From Leifsonia sp. AK011 (lineage in GTDB: Bacteria; Actinomycetota; Actinomycetes; Actinomycetales; Microbacteriaceae), in contig NZ_JACCCH010000001.1 in NCBI RefSeq assembly GCF_013410945.1, positions 620,001-684,000 of the forward strand: a stretch of 64,000 bases of DNA. The letters are read 5' to 3'. The translations under genes were made by a program, and so were the position numbers. Positions 59,194 through 64,000 of this stretch are shown here, piece by piece. Below the pieces are notes generated by a model. It was not told the origin of the DNA. It searched no databases and worked only from the letters and a program-made list of their open reading frames with translations. Numbering within the stretch: the first letter of the stretch is position 1; each line of letters opens with the position of its first letter.

Positions 59194-59240
59194 GTCCCCC
59201 CTTTGGGGGACTGTCCGGGCTGCGGGGTATTACCGATACT
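59194..59240 (+). promoter_or_regulatory. Palindrome and -10 before the large surface-protein gene
   Basis: GTCCCCC-CTTT-GGGGGAC (59194-59211) lies 23 bp upstream of a possible -10 GATACT (59235-59240). No good -35 is seen, which may mean activator dependence. A similar palindrome lies downstream of the -10 of the 5'-nucleotidase gene. Confidence 0.5.
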
Positions 59241-59303
59241 CTCGCCGTGGGGGTCCGCAACTCTCCGTCACCTTTTCCGTCTAGCAACGAAACGAGGTGC
59301 GGG

Positions 59304-62300
59304 ATGCCGCGCGCCCACACTCCTCACTCCCGAATCGCCACCGCAACAGCACTGACCGTCTCCGCGATCCTCGCCGGGACGCTGGCCGCCTCGCCGGCCT
59401 ACGCTGCAGCAACGCTGCAGCTGACGCTCACCCAGACCACGGGAACAGCCCCGTTCGACGCAACCGCCGCAGCAGGCAACGACGTCAGTGGTTCGGACGA
59501 GATCGTGCGCACCAATGACACGGTCGCGTACAAGGTGGGTATCCGCTACGAGGGCGACGAAGCCCAGACCAATCCCACGATCACCTTCACCCTCCCGCAG
59601 GGCGAAGAGCTGGTCTCGCTGCCCCCGTTCTGTCTCTCCGGGTCATCCGTCACGCCAGCAACGGTGGGCGCGCCGGTGCTCCCCCTCAGCGCGACGTCGT
59701 ACCTCTCCCTTCCGCAGCAGACGGTCGTGTGTCGCGTCAATGGTGAGAGCCCCGGCACGTCTCTCGATTACACCTTCACGGCGAAGGTCCGCACCGAGGT
59801 GCCCAACGGCACCGTGCTCGGCCCGGTCTCTGCTTCTGCGGTGAGCACTCAGGTCACAACCCCGGTGGTCTCGCCTGAGGTTTCTCACAGCGTGAGTTCG
59901 GCTCCGAAATATGACCTCTCCAAGCGCAGCGCATCGACCACCGAGAACACTGGGCCGCTCTACCAGGCGACCCAGCCTTGCAGCTTTGACGTCTCCCGCA
60001 CCTGCATGGCAGTGCTCTTTCCGCTCACCATCACGGCGCCGAACAACGCGAAGGGCGTTTCGCCGCTCGTAGCGACCGCGGCGAACCCGATCACCTTCAC
60101 CGACGACATCTCACCCGACGCCTTCTACGGCCCTGGCACGACAAGCTCCGCAGCATGGCTGGCAGCTTCGGACCCGATGACCAAGTACGCCCCCAGGCTC
60201 ACCTACTGCGACATCCTGAGAGCGAGCGGGAATCTCCTGCCCGGTACAACGGGGGGTGGGTCTACTGCCGTCAGCAACAGCGGCACGGTCACCTGCACCC
60301 AGCCCGGCGGACTCGGCACCCCGGTCAACGTCAGCATCGTCGGCGCCGATACGTCGGCCTATTCGGTTCCGACTCGGAGCTCCGACAACACGAGTGCCCT
60401 GCCGGCGGATCTCGCGTACGTTGTCTCGACCTCCTTCTACATGGAGATCCCGACCGACGCGATCCTCGATCTCGGAATCAACTCCAACAACATCTGGACT
60501 CTCAATTGGGAGAACACCTTCGGTGAGCTCTCCGGCGTGGACATCAGCGGTCAGCCCAATGTCGACCCCGTGCCCGAGAACAACAATCGCGTCGGCCAGT
60601 CGACCCTTCGCAATGCGGGCAGCTACGACAAGTTCTTCACCGGGCTGTACGGTGACCCCGCCAACACGCCCGGTTCCCAGTACAGTCTCAACATCTTCGA
60701 TGGTCCGCCCGGGTCGGGGCTCGCTCACGACGGCAACACGGTGGTTCTTCCCGGGCAGACCGTCATGAGCACCCTGTACTACGTCCACTACATTCCACCG
60801 GGCTCCGGCACCACCTACTCACGCACGACATTGGTGTGTGACGCTTGGGATCCAGCGGCGTTCGCCCTCGCGCCCGGCACGTACCGCGGATTCCAGGACA
60901 AACTGAACTCCGGCGGCGACGCGGCGTTCGTGTGGGGTTTCTACTACAACGCGCAGTACCAGACGAGCCTCGCTGAGCTCGACAACCTCAGCATCCAGTA
61001 CAGCTCTGGCGCCTTCGGTCCGGGAGCGGACTCGGCCTGTGACAACGGCATCTGGTACGACGACCCCGCTGCTGTACCCGGAGCCGTTCTCCAGCCGGAT
61101 GGCACGTACTCAGGCGTCAACCGGGTGCGAGCCACCTTCTCCGACAAGGCGTCGCCCAACGGGGACCTCACGGCGATCGGAATCGACATCGCTCTTCGTG
61201 TGCTCGACAACTACGAGGTCGGCGATCATCTGCCCAACTACACGGCGCAGAAGCTCGTCGAGGGTGTTCTCACGCCGTCGCAGATCATCGCCTCCGACGT
61301 GGACACCACCCTCTCTGCCTACGACTTCGAAGCGAACACGGGCAAGTTCGGTGACCGCCTGATTCTCGGCGCGGCTATCGCCCGCCTCACCAAGGAGGTG
61401 CGCAACCCGAGCACCGGCGAGTTCACCGGGACTGCGGTACCGCAGTACACCGCGGGAAACACCGTCGACTACCGCCTCACGCCCACTCTGACCGCGGATG
61501 TGCCGGCCGGTACGTTCTCCGATGTGGTCGTCGAGGACTGTCTTCCGGCATACCAGCAGTTCGTATCGTCTGTACGGGGAAGCGGTGCCGCCATAACCCC
61601 TGAGGTTGTCGCGAGCAGCAGCCCGGTCGATGCCGATCTCAGCTGCGCGGAGGGCGAGACGTACATTCGCTGGAATCTCGGCTCCAACGAGATCGGCTCG
61701 GAGATCGACCCGATCATCTACACGGTTCAGCTGCTCGAGACGGTGCGGAATGGAACCTACACGAACGTGGCGCTCGTGAGCGCGGACGGCGACCCCTCCG
61801 CCGCAACGCTGCGGGACGACACGGCACAGATCCAGGTGATCGTGCCGACGGGCATCAAGATCGCGAAGTCGACGCCTCAGACGATCGTGGAACTCAACCC
61901 CACCGGGGTCACGATTCCGCGACAACTCGAGTGGAACATCGAGTTCGCCAACATCGATTCCCCCACGGATGTCTCCGACGTCGACGTGATCGACGTGCTC
62001 CCGTCCGACGGCCTCGGGGGCAGTGACTTCACGGGTACCCTGGCGCTCACGAGCGTGTCGACGACGGGCACCGGCATTCAGACCCTGTGGACATCGCGCC
62101 CGAGTGCGCAGCTCAGCGCCGATCCCCTGGATGCCTCGAACCTCGCTAGCGGCGCGACGGTCTGGTGTGACGGCACCACCGTTGTCTCCGGCAACGGCAC
62201 GAGCGCCGAGTGCCCGACGTCGATCGCAGACGTCACGGGTCTGCGCTTCCTGCGCGCTGGCGACTTCGAGCCGGAGGATGCCTTCGGCGCGAACATCGTG

Positions 62301-63371
62301 ATGGTTCCCTCGAGCAACGCCGGCGGTGATGTCTACGTCAACATCACGTCGGGTCGAGCTGACGGGGTCTCGCAGCAGGTTGGACCGGCTTCACGCGCGA
62401 TCGAGATCATCGAGTCATCCATTGGTGACTTTGTCTGGGAGGACCTGAACGCGAACGGTATCCAGGACGAGGGTGAGCCCGGGATCGCCGGATTCCCCGT
62501 GAGCATCTCGGGAACGGACGTCGACGGAAACGTCGTGTCCCGCAGCACGGTCACCGACGCGAATGGGCGTTACTCGTTCCCGGGCCTGGCAAGCGGCTCC
62601 TACCGGGTCACCTTCGACCCCGAGGCGCTGGACTCGAACAGCATGTTCAGCCCGCAGGACCAGGGAACGGATGACACGGTCGACTCCGACGGTGACCCCG
62701 TCACGGGCCAGACCGGCATCATCACGCTCCTCCCTGACACCAGTGATCCCACGTGGGACCAGGGTGTGATCATCGATCGCGACGTGCAGCTGAGCGTGGC
62801 AAAGCGTCTCGTCTCCAGCACCGAGCCCGACGCGAACCGTAAGGTGACCGTGACGTACGAGATCGTCGTCGCCAATGCCGGCACCGCGTCGAGCGAATAC
62901 ACCCTCGAGGACGAGCTCCAGTACGGCGGCGGGATCACTGTGGATGCAGCGACTGTGAGCAACACTGGCCCGGGTGGCATCCCCACCGAAGCCGACTGGG
63001 ACGGTGTCACGCAATACGAGGTCGCGGCCGATGTGCCGATCGCGGGCGAGGCGACCCATACGTATGAGGTCGTGGTCGAGGCGACACTCGCGACGACGGT
63101 GACCGAGGCGTCGGCAGACTGCGTGCTCACTTCGACCGAATCGGGCACGGGCTACCTCAACACCGCGATTCTCACTTTCGAGGACACGGTGGTGGACGAC
63201 AGCGCCTGCGGCGAGCCGCCCGTGACGCCGGTGGGCCCGGTACCTCCGGCGAAGCCGCTCGCCTTCACAGGTGCGGAGGCGCCGATCCTCGGCGCGCTAG
63301 CCGGCCTCGCGCTCGTTCTCGCCGGTCTCGGTTTGTACGTCGCCCGTCGTCGTCGCCGCGAGTCCATCTAG
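59304..63371 (+). CDS. Large secreted adhesin-like protein with SdrD B-type domain and LAXTG-type signal
   Basis: 1355 aa. A signal peptide (~1-35, ending AYA) is followed by a series of beta-sandwich units. A DUF11-like unit lies at ~750-870 (LTKEVRNPSTGEF ... TVDYRLTPTL), and one SdrD/Cna B-type unit at ~1040-1150 (IGDFVWEDLNANGIQDEGEP, then VTDANGRYSFPGL and DDTVDSDGDPVTG). A DUF11-like unit precedes the terminal LAFTG, a hydrophobic helix and ARRRRRESI. Such proteins are wall-anchored and extend adhesive tips. ATG 59304 follows CGAGGTGCGGG. The gap to the divergent DHA2 gene is 168 bp. The palindrome at 63372-63387 follows the stop. Confidence 0.88.
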   Translation: MPRAHTPHSRIATATALTVSAILAGTLAASPAYAAATLQLTLTQTTGTAPFDATAAAGNDVSGSDEIVRTNDTVAYKVGIRYEGDEAQTNPTITFTLPQGEELVSLPPFCLSGSSVTPATVGAPVLPLSATSYLSLPQQTVVCRVNGESPGTSLDYTFTAKVRTEVPNGTVLGPVSASAVSTQVTTPVVSPEVSHSVSSAPKYDLSKRSASTTENTGPLYQATQPCSFDVSRTCMAVLFPLTITAPNNAKGVSPLVATAANPITFTDDISPDAFYGPGTTSSAAWLAASDPMTKYAPRLTYCDILRASGNLLPGTTGGGSTAVSNSGTVTCTQPGGLGTPVNVSIVGADTSAYSVPTRSSDNTSALPADLAYVVSTSFYMEIPTDAILDLGINSNNIWTLNWENTFGELSGVDISGQPNVDPVPENNNRVGQSTLRNAGSYDKFFTGLYGDPANTPGSQYSLNIFDGPPGSGLAHDGNTVVLPGQTVMSTLYYVHYIPPGSGTTYSRTTLVCDAWDPAAFALAPGTYRGFQDKLNSGGDAAFVWGFYYNAQYQTSLAELDNLSIQYSSGAFGPGADSACDNGIWYDDPAAVPGAVLQPDGTYSGVNRVRATFSDKASPNGDLTAIGIDIALRVLDNYEVGDHLPNYTAQKLVEGVLTPSQIIASDVDTTLSAYDFEANTGKFGDRLILGAAIARLTKEVRNPSTGEFTGTAVPQYTAGNTVDYRLTPTLTADVPAGTFSDVVVEDCLPAYQQFVSSVRGSGAAITPEVVASSSPVDADLSCAEGETYIRWNLGSNEIGSEIDPIIYTVQLLETVRNGTYTNVALVSADGDPSAATLRDDTAQIQVIVPTGIKIAKSTPQTIVELNPTGVTIPRQLEWNIEFANIDSPTDVSDVDVIDVLPSDGLGGSDFTGTLALTSVSTTGTGIQTLWTSRPSAQLSADPLDASNLASGATVWCDGTTVVSGNGTSAECPTSIADVTGLRFLRAGDFEPEDAFGANIVMVPSSNAGGDVYVNITSGRADGVSQQVGPASRAIEIIESSIGDFVWEDLNANGIQDEGEPGIAGFPVSISGTDVDGNVVSRSTVTDANGRYSFPGLASGSYRVTFDPEALDSNSMFSPQDQGTDDTVDSDGDPVTGQTGIITLLPDTSDPTWDQGVIIDRDVQLSVAKRLVSSTEPDANRKVTVTYEIVVANAGTASSEYTLEDELQYGGGITVDAATVSNTGPGGIPTEADWDGVTQYEVAADVPIAGEATHTYEVVVEATLATTVTEASADCVLTSTESGTGYLNTAILTFEDTVVDDSACGEPPVTPVGPVPPAKPLAFTGAEAPILGALAGLALVLAGLGLYVARRRRRESI

Positions 63372-63387
63372 TACCCCCGTGGGGGAC
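63372..63387. repeat. Short GC palindrome after the large surface-protein gene
   Basis: TACCCCC-GT-GGGGGAC: CCCCC/GGGGG arms with a 2-nt centre directly after the TAG. Related to the motifs at 34283 and 59194; could be a terminator or an operator for the downstream gene. Confidence 0.4.
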
Positions 63388-63483
63388 GTCGCTCAGCGAT
63401 GTTCCCCACGCGGGTGTTCGGCGCGGTTCAAACGCGCGCGTCGTCACCAAACGTCAGCGCGACGCAATCGATAACCTGTGGGG

Positions 63484-64000
63484 ATGTCACGCGTCCGCTC
63501 GGTCAACATCGGTGCCCCGCAGCCCAATCCGCACAAGCAGACGCGGGCCACGGGCATCAACAAGCTTCCCCAGTCGGGTGCCGTCGAGGTGCGCGCCCCC
63601 GGACCGAAGGGCATCGGCCTCGGCAGCGGCCTGGTCGGCGACTACATCGGCGACGGTAGGCACCACGGTGGTGACGCGCAGGCCGTGTACTCGTTCACGC
63701 GCGAGGACCTCGACGCGTGGGAGGAGCGGCTGGGGCGCACCCTCACCGACGGGTTCTTCGGTGAGAACCTCACGACCGAGGGCTACGACGTCAACGAGGC
63801 GCGGCTGGGCGAGATCTGGCAGATCGGCGACGCGGTCCAGCTGAAGGTCACGAGTCCGCGGTTGCCGTGCTCGACGTTCCGCGGGTGGGTGGACGAGAAA
63901 GGTTGGCTGCGGACGTTCACCCTTGCGGCCCGGCCGGGGGCCTACCTGAGTGTGGTGCAGCCCGGGTTTATCCGGTCGGGCGATGAGCTCAGCGTCATCC
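63484..64000 (+). CDS. MOSC-domain protein (partial, cut by the window end)
   Basis: 172 codons up to the window edge, no stop. The start MSRVRSVNIGAPQPNPHK is followed by the MOSC signatures GDYIGDGRHHGGDAQAVYSF, FGENLTTEGYDVNEARLGEI and SPRLPCSTFRGW, where the Cys is the conserved family residue. YiiM-type MOSC proteins handle molybdenum-bound sulfur chemistry. ATG 63484 is 6 nt after TAACCT (63472-63477), so it is probably leaderless. Confidence 0.85.
   Translation, partial: MSRVRSVNIGAPQPNPHKQTRATGINKLPQSGAVEVRAPGPKGIGLGSGLVGDYIGDGRHHGGDAQAVYSFTREDLDAWEERLGRTLTDGFFGENLTTEGYDVNEARLGEIWQIGDAVQLKVTSPRLPCSTFRGWVDEKGWLRTFTLAARPGAYLSVVQPGFIRSGDELSVI

Overview
The window is high-GC actinobacterial DNA, most likely from Microbacteriaceae (Micrococcales). 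The grounds are strong G/C preference at third codon positions, dense compact genes, many GTG starts, many genes whose start codon lies 5-8 nt after a TANNNT-type -10 element (leaderless transcription), LAXTG-type surface anchors, CWB2 cell-wall repeats, and F420 genes (fgd, fbiC). I recognise no rRNA, tRNA, CRISPR array, complete insertion sequence, phage module or replication origin.

Layout. 0-7.3 kb: the tail of an unknown gene; a PadR regulator with a DUF4097 protein behind three repeated operators; a flavoprotein-methyltransferase fusion divergent from an XRE-cupin regulator; a TipA-like MerR regulator with an internal second start; a YczE membrane protein with a coupled 41-aa microprotein, divergent from a MocR regulator. 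7.3-14 kb: an RND pump with a proline-rich tail, a Nudix hydrolase and a DEAD-box RNA helicase with a repetitive Tyr/Arg tail. 14-20 kb: an envelope-glycan locus made of a polyprenol-phosphate-mannose-synthase-like GT2, an LPG-synthase-TM-type membrane protein and three paralogous multi-pass proteins that look like GT-C glycosyltransferases. 20-26.7 kb: a DMT transporter, a RimK-like/RimB-like pair, HipB-HipA under four palindromic operators, a voltage-gated channel and an MFS transporter. 26.7-29 kb: one gene of visibly lower G+C encoding a GNAT-like domain fused to membrane helices, probably acquired.

29-34 kb: a VanY-like carboxypeptidase divergent from a two-component system, then a GlxA-type regulator divergent from a quinone oxidoreductase and a SnoaL-like protein. 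34-38.5 kb: two secreted proteins (a 5'-nucleotidase with cell-wall-binding repeats and a Gly-rich LAXTG protein). 38.5-47 kb: an acyl-CoA-ligase-like enzyme, an AraC regulator, and three short-chain dehydrogenases translationally coupled to an NhaA antiporter, then RecQ. 47-54 kb: a TetR regulator, an SDR with an unusual N-terminal domain, and an F420 operon on the minus strand (fbiC - Baeyer-Villiger-like monooxygenase - fgd). The CofH half of this FbiC lacks its cluster cysteines and the inter-domain region contains an in-frame palindromic repeat. 54-64 kb: a LAXTG protein, an acyl-CoA dehydrogenase/oxidase, a DHA2 efflux pump, a 1355-aa SdrD-like surface protein and a MOSC protein cut by the window end.

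Three families of dispersed inverted repeats occur. Family A (GGTTGAGTAG...CGAAACCTCAC) lies near 112, 48991 and inside fbiC near 52585. Family B (ACCCCCGCGAGAAGCCACTT) has four copies after genes and probably acts as terminators. Family C (CAATCAGCGCGCT) lies near 47186 and 57391. Cooperation between genes is inferred from spacing: 4-bp overlaps in yczE-microprotein, DUF4097-padR, SDR-SDR-SDR-nhaA and fbiC-monooxygenase, and 8-bp overlaps in hipBA and the two-component system.
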